DNA of 64,000 bases from Peribacillus sp. FSL H8-0477 (GCF_038002765.1 NZ_JBBODE010000001.1:434001-498000); one strand, 5' to 3'; shown: positions 1 to 8,415, counted from the stretch's first letter. A program made the numbers and translations. The notes: a model not told the origin generated them from the sequence alone.

Positions 1-221
1 TCATCTTTCTGCCGTCGATCATGCTGTCGGGAATTTTGTTCTCTGGTGAGTTGCTGCCAGACATACTTGTATATGCAGGTAAAATTTTCCCGTCCACATG
101 GGGCTACCTGAATATGTGCAAAAATGTCTTTAATCTCTTATCGATGCTTCCTCTTGCAGGAATAATGATTACCGCCACAGTTATCAGTATTTGGAAGATA
201 AGACATCTAAAAAACGAGTAA
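1..221 (+). CDS. ABC-2 type transporter permease, C-terminal fragment
   Basis: The reading frame is open from the window edge, so only about the last 72 residues are visible. The visible start 'FLPSIMLSGILF' followed by two hydrophobic stretches and a short basic tail is typical of the last transmembrane helices of ABC-2 permeases, the membrane subunit of drug or polysaccharide exporters. The internal ATG at 21 is not a real start because the motif begins upstream of it. A hairpin at 311-351 is its likely terminator. The substrate cannot be told from this fragment. Confidence 0.6.
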   Translation, partial: IFLPSIMLSGILFSGELLPDILVYAGKIFPSTWGYLNMCKNVFNLLSMLPLAGIMITATVISIWKIRHLKNE

Positions 222-310
222 CAATCAGTCAATAATAAAATGAAGTTTCACTCATACCCCTTAATTTAATACCTCTCTAGTTATCTTGTTTTAAGGTGTC
301 CGAATCAGCT

Positions 311-351
311 CCTATTCCCCTAGCTACTTTCATCGGTATCAGGGGAATAGG
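311..351 (+). terminator. Hairpin overlapping the 3' end of the convergent gene
   Basis: Perfect 11-bp arms (CCTATTCCCCT at 311-321 and AGGGGAATAGG at 341-351) with a 19-nt loop, followed by GTTTCTTTTG on the + strand. It would end the ABC-2 transcript. It also encodes the last residues and the stop codon of the convergent gene at 320-892. Confidence 0.55.
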
Positions 352-892
352 TTTCTTTTGTGACTTCAAGTGCACCTAATACAGAACCAACCGTTTGGAT
401 CCAGCTGCCGAGCACTTGTTCGAATTGCCCATCCTCTTCGTTACCGCTTCGAAGCTGTTCAATTCCACCAATTGCTTGAAGCGAGTTACCGATTCCCTGT
501 AATAAATTAGAAATCACATTAATCGCTTCCCCTGGTTCATCTAATTGAGCAAACCCGTCATCAATCGCTGTAAACCCGCCTAGTGCCTGCAGCCAATTCC
601 CTTTAATAACTAGTTCTTGACTGGTTATATCATCTACGGGCAGAACCATTCCACTGACCACGGTTGAATTGCCAATCGCCTGTAGTTCATTGCCGATTTT
701 TTCCAAATTGAACTGCTCAATTGTATCTGCAATCAAAGCATTCCCAACCGCCTGCAAAACATTGCCTATTAAGCTTAAGTTGTTTAATTGTTGATTGGTT
801 AGGATTGGAGAAGGTGTCGCCCCCACAGCAGCAATAAAGGTGCCAATTGCCTGTACCCAACTCCCAAATAACTCCTTTATCTGGTTATTCAT
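320..892 (-). CDS. Repetitive hydrophobic protein, DUF6944-like
   Basis: 190 residues made of about six imperfect repeats of 25-32 residues, each carrying a core like G-x-x-L-Q-A-I-G-N: GSWVQAIG near the start, then GNVLQAVGN, GNELQAIGN, GNWLQALGG, SNLLQGIGN/SLQAIGG and GSWIQTVG near the end. No signal peptide or long membrane helix is visible. A GGGGGAGGTG ribosome site lies just before the ATG. It resembles Bacillus repetitive proteins annotated as DUF6944; that name is from memory of the family and the function is unknown. The repeated amphipathic segments suggest self-assembly or membrane-surface binding (inference). Monocistronic, convergent with the ABC-2 gene. Confidence 0.7.
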   Translation of the reverse strand: MNNQIKELFGSWVQAIGTFIAAVGATPSPILTNQQLNNLSLIGNVLQAVGNALIADTIEQFNLEKIGNELQAIGNSTVVSGMVLPVDDITSQELVIKGNWLQALGGFTAIDDGFAQLDEPGEAINVISNLLQGIGNSLQAIGGIEQLRSGNEEDGQFEQVLGSWIQTVGSVLGALEVTKETYSPDTDESS

Positions 893-996
893 TACACCTC
901 CCCCCTGCTCCCTACCTTAATGATATTCAATCCTTGGTGTCTTTGACATATGTAAAAGCCCTCTAGAGAGTCTAAATAGGTCAAGTTGTTTAAAAA

Positions 997-1023
997 AACA
1001 GTCTTGCTCGCAGCAAGACTGTT
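997..1023 (-). terminator. Intrinsic terminator of the metallophosphoesterase gene
   Basis: Perfect 12-bp arms around a CGC loop (AACAGTCTTGCT / AGCAAGACTGTT), followed on the minus strand by a run of seven T. It lies 15 bp past the stop of the gene at 1039-2115. Confidence 0.85.
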
Positions 1024-1038
1024 CACCAGGAATCTTGA

Positions 1039-2115
1039 TTATTCAAATTTCACATTAATCACATTAACTTCTGACCGGCTGCCAATCCGAAGCGGTGGTC
1101 CCCATGTTCCGAACCCCGAAGAAACTACCGATTGAAGAGTGTTTTTTCGTAAATAGCCCCAATCATTTTCATAGATTCTGCTGGTAATAAGATTGGCGGG
1201 AGCTACCTGACCTTTATGGGTGTGGCCTGATAAAAGAACATCGATTCCCTCTTCTTTAGCAATATCCAGGTCTAGGGGTGTGTGGTCCATCATAATGATT
1301 GGTTTAGTATGATCAAGTTCACTAACTAAATCACTGACGGCTTGTCTATTTTCATCTGTCACATCATTTCTGCCTACGATATAAAACAGATCGTCCACAT
1401 TTACGGTTTCATCCATTAAAAGCTTAATGCCTGCTTTGTCCAGTTCAATTTCAAGTTTTTCTAAGTCATCACCGTAATAATCATGATTACCAGGTATCGC
1501 ATAAACGCCAAGCGGGGCTTTTAATTCTTGTAATATCTCGCCAACCTGATTATCTATGTATGGCTGAATATGATCGTCGATGATGTCTCCTGGAATTAAA
1601 ATGATATCAGGCTTCACTTGATTTGCCTTATCAACCAAACGTTGGATATGCGCGGGACCAACGATTGCACCAATATGCAAATCTGAAACCATTAGAATTT
1701 CCACATCTTCTACATTAGATTTTTTATCAACGGTCAGGTTATAATTCCGAATGACAGGGCTCCAAGCATTAAATGAACCGTAAATAAACACAAATCCATA
1801 AACTGCGAAAACGCTTATACCAACCCAAAAGATGCCTCTCTTCTTCATTAAAAAGACGAGTAGATTACAAATGGGCAACAGAATAATTCCATAGCCAATG
1901 ATCATCATCCAAAAGTAACCAAGTAATTTAAAGACAAGAAGGGATGAAAACAGACCGATAAATAAGGAGCAGGACAGAATCACAATAATTCCGATATAGA
2001 TCTTTTTATATTTTGCAAAACAAGTAGTCTTCAGCCAAACCCAGCCATTATAGCCGACATAATAACTGAGTGCAGCAAAGACGAGTGCAGCTAAACCAAT
2101 CATGAGGATCATCAT
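1039..2115 (-). CDS. Membrane-anchored metallophosphoesterase (YkuE/YaeI-like)
   Basis: 358 residues. Roughly the first 120 hold four hydrophobic helices. The rest is a calcineurin-like phosphoesterase with its metal-binding blocks in order: DLHIG, GDIIDD, GNHDYYGD, an MMDH block and SGHTHKGQ. These Asp, Asn and His residues coordinate a dinuclear metal centre that hydrolyses phosphoesters. Related Bacillus proteins act at the outer membrane face on phospholipid or teichoic acid precursors, but the substrate here is unknown. It stands alone with its own terminator. An in-frame ATG at 2103 is an alternative start; no strong ribosome site separates the two. Confidence 0.85.
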   Translation of the reverse strand: MMILMIGLAALVFAALSYYVGYNGWVWLKTTCFAKYKKIYIGIIVILSCSLFIGLFSSLLVFKLLGYFWMMIIGYGIILLPICNLLVFLMKKRGIFWVGISVFAVYGFVFIYGSFNAWSPVIRNYNLTVDKKSNVEDVEILMVSDLHIGAIVGPAHIQRLVDKANQVKPDIILIPGDIIDDHIQPYIDNQVGEILQELKAPLGVYAIPGNHDYYGDDLEKLEIELDKAGIKLLMDETVNVDDLFYIVGRNDVTDENRQAVSDLVSELDHTKPIIMMDHTPLDLDIAKEEGIDVLLSGHTHKGQVAPANLITSRIYENDWGYLRKNTLQSVVSSGFGTWGPPLRIGSRSEVNVINVKFE

Positions 2116-2168
2116 ATGTATCGGTGATTCCTTTCTTTTTCTCTGATAGTTGAATCTTCTAAACTAGT

Positions 2169-2993
2169 CTAGTATAAACGAAAAACCTCCAATCGTTTAG
2201 AGATAAACCTTATTCTTTCGGGAAAGCCATATTCATTTGGTTCCTTAATCGGTTTACCAATTAATAAAAATAATATGCTCTGTTTATCCCGAAGAAGTTC
2301 CTCACTTAATATAATCGGGAATACTACCTTTGAACTCGGTGGAATCATTATTTTGCCTAGCTGATTCAACTCATAATTCACTAATACATTTAAATTGGCA
2401 TCATATTCAAAATCAAAAGGATTATTAATAGCTAAATAATAATAGCTTCCGCTGCATACGGACTCTACCAACTTCTTCATCTTTTTATCTTTAAAAAGGG
2501 TTAGTTTTACTCCCTTATCATTCTGACAAGTATGTCCGTTATATTCAAACAGCTCAACATGATTAGCCAGGCTTTTTTTCTTTGCATTTTCTACTTGAAT
2601 GGCAAAATAAAAAAAACCTATATGTCCTTTACATTCTTCTTCTATATAAAAAGGATTAAGGTAGTCTTCAGTTAGTAAATAAATAATATGATTCCCCGGC
2701 GGCAGATCTTCAAACGTAAATACAAAATCTACCTCACCGTGTCTTGGGACATTCACCAAATGATGGACCTTCTTTACCCCCGCTACACTAAATTCCAAAA
2801 GGGTTCCTTCTCCTTCTAGCATTGCATAAAAAATAATTTTTTCAACTTTTTCAGTCTCATGCATCACCCTTAATGTAGCTGTGAACTGACCAGCGTTACC
2901 CGATTTATAACTCAAAGTATGAAAATCCTTGATATATTCCTTATTCGCTAAAAAAAGAAAACCCCTACGCACTTGATTTGTATCTTGATTCAT
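2169..2993 (-). CDS. Protein of unknown function
   Basis: 274 residues, no signal peptide, no transmembrane helix and no family I recognise. Alternating hydrophobic/polar stretches and motifs such as 'PPGNHIIYLLTEDY' suggest a mostly beta-sheet, possibly Ig-like, cytoplasmic protein. Four Cys residues are scattered rather than paired. It precedes the phosphoesterase on the same strand by about 50 bp, so the two could share a transcript. Real coding is supported by length, normal codon use and a start just clear of the divergent gene at 3072. Confidence 0.6.
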   Translation of the reverse strand: MNQDTNQVRRGFLFLANKEYIKDFHTLSYKSGNAGQFTATLRVMHETEKVEKIIFYAMLEGEGTLLEFSVAGVKKVHHLVNVPRHGEVDFVFTFEDLPPGNHIIYLLTEDYLNPFYIEEECKGHIGFFYFAIQVENAKKKSLANHVELFEYNGHTCQNDKGVKLTLFKDKKMKKLVESVCSGSYYYLAINNPFDFEYDANLNVLVNYELNQLGKIMIPPSSKVVFPIILSEELLRDKQSILFLLIGKPIKEPNEYGFPERIRFISKRLEVFRLY

Positions 2994-3071
2994 AGATTAG
3001 CCGCCATTCCTATTTATTTCTGTTAACTAATGATAAAATAAAATGGAAAATAATTCAAACAAGGAGAGGCT

Positions 3072-3699
3072 ATGAATAAAACAAAGAAGATTTTAGTAAC
3101 CTTATTAATCCTCTTTACAGCTTCCTTAATTGGAATTTTCGTTCTTTTTTATTCCTTCAACCAGGGAATGAAGGCCGATTCTAAAGAAGAAGAAATAATT
3201 CGCAGCAATGCTGAAGAGTATCTAAAAGCTACATTCACAGATGAGATGGGCAATCAAGAAAACCTTGACTATACAGCTAAGGTCCGAGACACTCAGTCCG
3301 GTACGGATTTTCTTGTGTATGTTAATGACGATAAAGGGGAAATCGAGGATTCTTTTATTGCAGCTATATGGAGAGATGATACGGAACTAGCATTGAAACC
3401 CTACATCGATAAAAAACTAAGAGACGATAACCAGCTGGTTGTCCTTTATGAAAGTCATATAGGTAAAGAATTAGCGATAGACCCTAATATACCGGTCAGC
3501 TATAAGGAATACAATGTGGCTCCCACGATAAGACTAACCATCCCACGCAAAAAAATAGACAAAGATGAAGACACGTATACTAAAAATTATCCACTCTATT
3601 CAAACAGATGACATTCTTGCACACGGTACCTTTATTGTTGAATATATCAGTACAGAGGGTGTCCCTTTAGAAGATGGCGAATGGCGGGAAACGTTTTAA
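3072..3699 (+). pseudogene. Anchored extracytoplasmic protein, frameshifted near the 3' end
   Basis: Starts with an AAGGAGAGG ribosome site and ATG, then a signal-anchor helix at residues 6-30 and a soluble domain with no recognised family. The frame stops at 3611 (…NYPLYSNR). From about 3583 the +1 frame continues without break to a TAA at 3697-3699, reading K-I-I-H-S-I-Q-T-D-D-I-L then a beta-rich tail ending GEWRETF. Removing one A from the A5 run at 3582-3586 joins the frames. So this is either a recent single-base insertion, a sequencing error, or a shortened but working protein. Function unknown. Confidence 0.6.
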
Positions 3700-3730
3700 C
3701 TTCTCAAAGTTCCATCATAATAGCCCAAAC

Positions 3731-3758
3731 AAGAGACCTTTTTAAGAAAAGGTCTCTT
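3731..3758. terminator. Bidirectional intrinsic terminator
   Basis: Perfect 12-bp arms (AAGAGACCTTTT / AAAAGGTCTCTT) around TAAG. It lies between the 3' ends of the convergent genes at 3072-3699 and 3764-4522 and can serve both. Confidence 0.8.
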
Positions 3759-3763
3759 TCGCT

Positions 3764-4522
3764 CTAATAACGAAGATTCATTAAAACGCTTCGTATTTTC
3801 TCGTCCTTCATAACTGTATCTTGGTATCTTTGGGTAATTTCAGTTAGGGCAATGTCATGGTAAAAGAATTCGGTGAAAAATTTAACAAGTGGTCCAGATT
3901 GCGTCCGGATGGCCTGCCACTTACTTTCCTCAATCCCTGCAAACAGCATTTCTCTGTCATCCACGATGATTATTCTACTTCTCTCCAACGTATCATGATG
4001 AACATCAGGAACTAATGTTGACACTTCAGAAATCGACGTATCTAGTTCCCCAATCGTATGAATTTTTACCGTTATACCTGCCTTGGCTTTTCCCTCTAGT
4101 AATGGCAGATAATTTTGCAGGTCATCGGTCCATCCTGAGATAAAAACAGAGGATTCTGCTTGTACAATCATATCTTTCAACACTGATTGTATGGAGGAGT
4201 TGTCTTTCAGAGTCCAAACCCGATCATCCGCAGGCGCAGCTTTTCTTTTTCTATTCCTGAGTTTTTCGACATTATTTTCAAAGTCTTTTTTCAGTTTTTC
4301 AATTGTTGTTTCAATGGGGAGCGCCGTATACAATCGCTTTTTCTCAATCGTTGACTCCAAAATCAGTCCTTTTTCAGACAAGCGATGCAGCACTTCATAT
4401 ACTTTCGCTCGGGGCACGCCGGACTGCTTTACAATGGCTGTAGCATCCAGTGCCGTTCCGTCCGAAATAAGACATTCATATACTTGACTTTCGTACTGTG
4501 TGAAACCAAATTGCTGAAGCAT
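3764..4522 (-). CDS. TrmB family transcriptional regulator
   Basis: 252 residues. Residues 1-70 form a winged helix typical of TrmB ('LQQFGFTQYESQVYECLI', 'SGVPRAKVYEVLHRLSEKGLI'), followed by a basic coiled stretch and a C-terminal PLD-like effector domain with 'SSVFISGWTDDLQ' and 'IIIVDDREMLFAG'. TrmB proteins usually sense sugars or other small ligands. It is divergent from an MFS pump at 4645, and a 13-bp-arm palindrome lies between them. The simplest reading is a repressor of the pump, perhaps of itself too. Confidence 0.85.
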   Translation of the reverse strand: MLQQFGFTQYESQVYECLISDGTALDATAIVKQSGVPRAKVYEVLHRLSEKGLILESTIEKKRLYTALPIETTIEKLKKDFENNVEKLRNRKRKAAPADDRVWTLKDNSSIQSVLKDMIVQAESSVFISGWTDDLQNYLPLLEGKAKAGITVKIHTIGELDTSISEVSTLVPDVHHDTLERSRIIIVDDREMLFAGIEESKWQAIRTQSGPLVKFFTEFFYHDIALTEITQRYQDTVMKDEKIRSVLMNLRY

Positions 4523-4595
4523 AATTTTTTACTCCTTACTTCATTCTTGTACGTTTATCATAGCACAAAAAAACTTCCTCTTGTTTTCTTTCTAA

Positions 4596-4627
4596 ATAAA
4601 AGTTACTATCGTAGTAGTAACTTTTAT
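4596..4627. promoter_or_regulatory. Palindromic operator between TrmB regulator and MFS pump
   Basis: Perfect inverted repeat with 13-bp arms at 4596-4608 and 4615-4627 (core AAAGTTACTA / TAGTAACTTT) and a 6-bp centre. It lies immediately upstream of the pump's ribosome site, so a bound protein would block the pump promoter. The neighbouring TrmB protein is the likely binder (inference). Confidence 0.7.
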
Positions 4628-4644
4628 GAAAGAGGTATTCATCT

Positions 4645-5820
4645 ATGGATAAACGCGTCTATTTATTTACAGTAGTTTCTTTTGTAGTCGGGATGGTCGA
4701 GCTGATTATCGGTGGGCAGCTGGATTTAGTTGCGGCTGATTTACATGTTAGCCTCGGTCAAGCCGGCTTACTGATTACCATTTTTTCACTAGTCTATGCT
4801 ATTTCTGCTCCTATTCTATTGATTGCAACAGCGAAGATGGAACGAAAGAAATTAATTTTACTTTCTTTATGTGTCTTCTTCATAGGCAATTTGCTTTCTG
4901 CATTAAGTCCAACTTACAGTGTGCTGATGCTTGCTCGAATTATATCAGCCATAAGTGGTTCTTTACTCATCGTTTTATGTGTGACCACGGCATCTGCTAT
5001 CGTTTCCGTTCAATACCGTGCCCGTGCTATTGGAATTGTCTTTATGGGTGTTAGTGGTTCATTAGTACTTGGCGTGCCCATTGGACTTGCTTTAGGTAAT
5101 GCATTTAACTGGCGTGCACCGTTTATTTTTATCGCAATATTAACCATTCTTTCTATGGTTGGTGTGTACTTTTTCATGGGTAAATTCCCGCCTAAGCCAG
5201 CTATTTCTATTTCGGCTCAGCTTCAGACATTAAAAAATAGGAAAATCTTCTTTGCTCAACTGACAACCTTTTTGTTTATGGCTGGTCACTTAACATTGTA
5301 CGGTTACTTAACTCCCTTCTTAAAAAGCGAATTAGGATTAAGTGCTGGCTCGGTTAGCATTGTCTACCTCATTTTCGGTATTGCAGCCGTATCAGGCGGA
5401 GGCATAGGCGGCTATCTTTCAGATCGAATTGGAACAAAGAAAACCATTCTATCTGTAATCATTGCTTTCGCTATCTCACTTTTCATCCTTCCCTATACAA
5501 CATTCTCCCTTCCTATTTTCCTAGGGGTTATGTTTATCTGGAGCATGTTAAGCTGGGCAATGACACCTGCCTTGCAAAGTTATTTAATTGAAGCTTCACC
5601 AGAAACTGCAGATATCCAACAAAGCCTAAACAACTCTGCTCTTCATCTGGGTATTGCTTTCGGCTCCATGGTAGGCGGCATCATCATCGAACGATCCTCA
5701 GTCGAGTTGAACCCGACAATCGGCGGCGTATTCGTCCTTATCGCCCTATGTTCAGCTGCACTATCGATGAAACGAAAACGTAAGACAGCAACAGAAATTC
5801 ACTATTCAAAAGCACAATAA
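4645..5820 (+). CDS. MFS transporter, DHA1-type efflux pump
   Basis: 391 residues with about 12 hydrophobic helices. Typical DHA1 blocks are seen: 'LITIFSLVYAISAPIL', 'LMLARIISAISG' and, between the two halves, 'GGYLSDRIGTKK' (motif A variant). It resembles AraJ/YbcL-like exporters of drugs or sugars driven by the proton gradient. The ATG follows AAAGAGGT at good spacing. Controlled with the divergent TrmB gene through the palindrome at 4596-4627. A strong terminator follows the stop. The substrate is unknown. Confidence 0.85.
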   Translation: MDKRVYLFTVVSFVVGMVELIIGGQLDLVAADLHVSLGQAGLLITIFSLVYAISAPILLIATAKMERKKLILLSLCVFFIGNLLSALSPTYSVLMLARIISAISGSLLIVLCVTTASAIVSVQYRARAIGIVFMGVSGSLVLGVPIGLALGNAFNWRAPFIFIAILTILSMVGVYFFMGKFPPKPAISISAQLQTLKNRKIFFAQLTTFLFMAGHLTLYGYLTPFLKSELGLSAGSVSIVYLIFGIAAVSGGGIGGYLSDRIGTKKTILSVIIAFAISLFILPYTTFSLPIFLGVMFIWSMLSWAMTPALQSYLIEASPETADIQQSLNNSALHLGIAFGSMVGGIIIERSSVELNPTIGGVFVLIALCSAALSMKRKRKTATEIHYSKAQ

Positions 5821-5821
5821 T

Positions 5822-5858
5822 AAAAGGAGGAGTGCCAGTATACGGCACTCCTCCTTTT
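5822..5858. terminator. Intrinsic terminator after the MFS gene
   Basis: Perfect 15-bp arms (AAAAGGAGGAGTGCC at 5822-5836, complement at 5844-5858) with a 7-nt loop and a T run. It lies between convergent genes and can serve both. Confidence 0.9.
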
Positions 5859-5872
5859 TTATCTAATCAGTC

Positions 5873-7198
5873 TTAATAATCATCACTAGTTTGATTTTCT
5901 TCGTCTAAACCTTCTAAATCAGAATCCTCTTCGTCTACACTTTCTACATCAGAATCTTCTTCTTCCACTAAATCAGAATCATCCTCTTCGATACTATTGT
6001 CATATTCATTATCATCAACCTCTTCGTCTATTCCATCAGAATATTCATCACTATAATCATTGTTTTCTTCATCGGAATATTCATTAGTATCATCTTGTTC
6101 TTCTTCTGTATATTCTTCATCGTAGTTGCTATCCGTATTTTCATCTATTTCATTTTCTTCTTCATATGTTAAATCACCACCATATTCTTCTGATGAATTG
6201 TATTCTTCATCTTCTGAAAAATCGCCTCCATCAAAATACCATTCGTTTTCATTTTCCCAAAGGTCTTCATAATAATAATCGCCATTTTCGTTATAGAATA
6301 GATCCTGAATGGCATCTATACTCATTGGTGCATTCATCCAGTCGTTGACGAGCGAATAAATATCCTTAATTGGAATACTAAATCCTACTGAATCTTCATT
6401 TACCATTTTAGCAGAATTGACAGCAATAGCTTTTCCGGTATCTTTAGAGAGTAGTGGCCCACCGCTACTGCCAGGTGCTATCTGTGCCGACATCTGGTAA
6501 ATATGATCATATGAACGTTCTCCGATGAAAAAACTTCGGTCAGTACCTGTGACATAACCCATTGTTGCCGTATTTTCTAAGCCTTGTGGCGTACCTAGCG
6601 CAATTACTTCCTGACCGACCATAGCTGGTGTTGACGTTTCAAGAGCTAGCGGCTTTTTCCCTGCAAGCTCAGGCACTCGGACAATGGCAATGTCCACTTC
6701 GTTAGAGTACCCGATAACCTGTCCAAATAGTTGGTTACCTTGTTTATCTTTTACGATACCATCTACGTTGCCCTCAACAACATGAGCATTTGTCAGGATA
6801 TCTCCCTTATCGCTGATTAAAAAGCCTGAACCCTGGCTGGTTTCTGTAAAAATAGTAAAAACACTATTCTGAGCTTCTGCAATCAACTTTGGTAGATTCA
6901 AAGGTGTTGCTGGAGTCTTCTTTTTTACCACCTCTGTTTTAACTGGAGCTGGCTCTTTCAATTGCTTAACTATTTCTTTTTTTGGTTCTTTTACTGTTTC
7001 GATTTTTGTAGTTGGAGAGACAGATGTTTTCTCAAAATAGTAATACAATGAATACGCAAATCCAGTTGTGGTAAACAAACTTAATACGAGTAAGAATGGA
7101 AGTATTTTTGACTTCTTTCTACTTTTTCCACAGTTTGGACAATACTTCGAACTTCGATCCAGTTCTTGGCTGCATGAAGAACAATACAAAATAATCAC
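5873..7198 (-). CDS. Zinc-ribbon, membrane-anchored HtrA-type serine protease with acidic tail
   Basis: 441 residues as drawn. Domains in order: zinc ribbon (Cys 6, 9, 20, 23), one membrane helix at about 32-52, a Pro/Lys linker, a trypsin-like protease domain at about 105-290 with His139 (LTNAHVV), Asp169 (VDIAIV) and Ser245 (APGSSGGPL), then about 135 residues rich in Asp, Glu, Asn and Tyr. No PDZ domain is seen, unlike standard HtrA. The frame opens with GTG at 7198, but AAAGGTGAT lies just before a TTG at 7189, giving MYCSSC; the TTG is my preferred start. Single gene; a long palindrome lies upstream at 7255-7291. The role, possibly envelope quality control, is inference. Confidence 0.85.
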   Translation of the reverse strand: MIILYCSSCSQELDRSSKYCPNCGKSRKKSKILPFLLVLSLFTTTGFAYSLYYYFEKTSVSPTTKIETVKEPKKEIVKQLKEPAPVKTEVVKKKTPATPLNLPKLIAEAQNSVFTIFTETSQGSGFLISDKGDILTNAHVVEGNVDGIVKDKQGNQLFGQVIGYSNEVDIAIVRVPELAGKKPLALETSTPAMVGQEVIALGTPQGLENTATMGYVTGTDRSFFIGERSYDHIYQMSAQIAPGSSGGPLLSKDTGKAIAVNSAKMVNEDSVGFSIPIKDIYSLVNDWMNAPMSIDAIQDLFYNENGDYYYEDLWENENEWYFDGGDFSEDEEYNSSEEYGGDLTYEEENEIDENTDSNYDEEYTEEEQDDTNEYSDEENNDYSDEYSDGIDEEVDDNEYDNSIEEDDSDLVEEEDSDVESVDEEDSDLEGLDEENQTSDDY

Positions 7199-7254
7199 CT
7201 TTTCCCCTAATAGTCTTATATACCTAATATTATATAAAAATACATTATTTGTCT

Positions 7255-7291
7255 ATGAATTTAGAACTATTTTAAATAGTTCTAAATTCAT
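7255..7291. repeat. 37-bp perfect palindrome upstream of the protease gene
   Basis: Arms of 18 bp (7255-7272 and 7274-7291, beginning ATGAATTTAGAACTATTT) around one central base, followed by CTTTTTTAT on the + strand. It could be a terminator hairpin, a regulator site for the protease gene, or a remnant of the repeat block that follows. No + strand gene ends just upstream, which argues against a simple terminator. Confidence 0.6.
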
Positions 7292-7380
7292 CTTTTTTAT
7301 AAAAAATTGACTACTCTCCATAAGACGATCCGCCCCTTTCCACCACATAAAAAATAAGCCATTTATACTTTGGCTCTTGT

Positions 7381-8350
7381 GAAAATAGCGTATCTTTATC
7401 TTTTCTGTTTAGCTGGATTCGTTTTTTCCCAGTTAGCGACTCTTTTTAACAAAACCTGCTCTCGTTGAGGCTGTGGCTTTATAATTTTCTCTTATCTGGC
7501 CTAGATTCGGCCCATTTCTTAACTTATTCGGCCCAAATTGACAATCATTCGGCCCATCCTGTGGATGATTCGGCCCAAACTCAAAAAGATTCGGCCCTTG
7601 CTGCTTGGATACCCCCTAGGGTTTGCTCTTTAGAAAATAGTGTATCTTTCTCTTTTCTGTTTAGCTGGATTCGCTTCTTCCCTGTTAGCGACTCTTTTTG
7701 AAAACCTGCTCTTGATGGGGATGTTGGCTTTACAATGTTCTTTCATCTGGCTAGGATTCGGCCCTTCAACCACTTATTCTTCCCAAACTCCAATAGATTC
7801 TCCCCTTGCTGATTGGATACATCCCTTTGATTTTGATCTTATGAAAATAGTGTATCTTGCTCTTTTCTGTTTAGCTGGATTCGATTTTTCCCAGTTAGCG
7901 ACTCTTTTTAACAAAACCTGCTCTCGTTGAGGCTGTTGGCTTTATAATTTTCTATTATCTGGCCTAGATTCGGCCCATTTCTTAACTTATTCGGCCCAAA
8001 TTGACAATCATTCCGCCCAAACAGCGGTTCATTCGGCCCAAACTCGAAAAGATTCGGCCCTTACAGCTTGAATACCCCATAGGGTTTGCTCTTATGAAAA
8101 TAGTGTATCTTTCTCTTTTCTGTTTAGCTGAATTCGATTTTTCCCAGTTAGCGACTCTTTTTAACAAAACCTGCTCTCGTTGAGGCCGTTGGCTTTATAA
8201 TTTTCTCTTATCTGGCCTAGATTCGGCCCATTTCTTAACTTATTCGGCCCAAATTGACAATCATTCGGCCCATCCTGTGGATGATTCGGCCCAAACTCAA
8301 AAAGATTCGGCCCTTGCTGCTAGGGCACTCCCCTTTGGTTTTTCTCGTGT
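7381..8350. repeat. Four tandem ~252-bp units with internal 21-bp ATTCGGCCC period
   Basis: Units start at 7381, 7633, 7843 and 8096, each at GAAAATAG(T/C)GTATCTT. Unit lengths are 252, 210, 253 and about 255 bp. Each holds the segment AGTTAGCGACTCTTTTT and then ATTCGGCCC copies spaced exactly 21 bp apart: 7505, 7526, 7547, 7568, 7589 in unit 1; 7968 to 8052 in unit 3 (one copy mutated); 8221 to 8305 in unit 4. Unit 2 is shorter by 42 bp, two periods. 252 is 12 x 21. Read on the minus strand, the tract gives G-R-I every seven residues, but stop codons interrupt it in most units, so no real gene is called. A partial copy may continue past 8351. Confidence 0.9.
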
Positions 8351-8373
8351 GAAAATTGGCTGGATTCAACGCA

Positions 8374-8411
8374 AAAAAGAGTTCCCTTCACGGATGAAGG
8401 GAACTCTTTTT
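8374..8411. terminator. Intrinsic terminator
   Basis: Perfect 17-bp arms (8374-8390 and 8395-8411, core GAGTTCCCTTCA) around CGGA, with A and T runs on both sides. It ends the small gene at 8416-8601 on the minus strand and would block + strand transcription leaving the repeat block. Confidence 0.9.
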
Positions 8412-8415
8412 ATCT

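Noticed and set aside
4191-4675. + strand frames opposite the TrmB gene
   Set aside because: Antisense to a well-supported regulator; no family likeness.
7465-8183. Open frames of 60-96 codons on both strands within the repeat block
   Set aside because: They follow the 252-bp repeat, lack ribosome sites and stop at different places in each unit; better explained as a DNA repeat.
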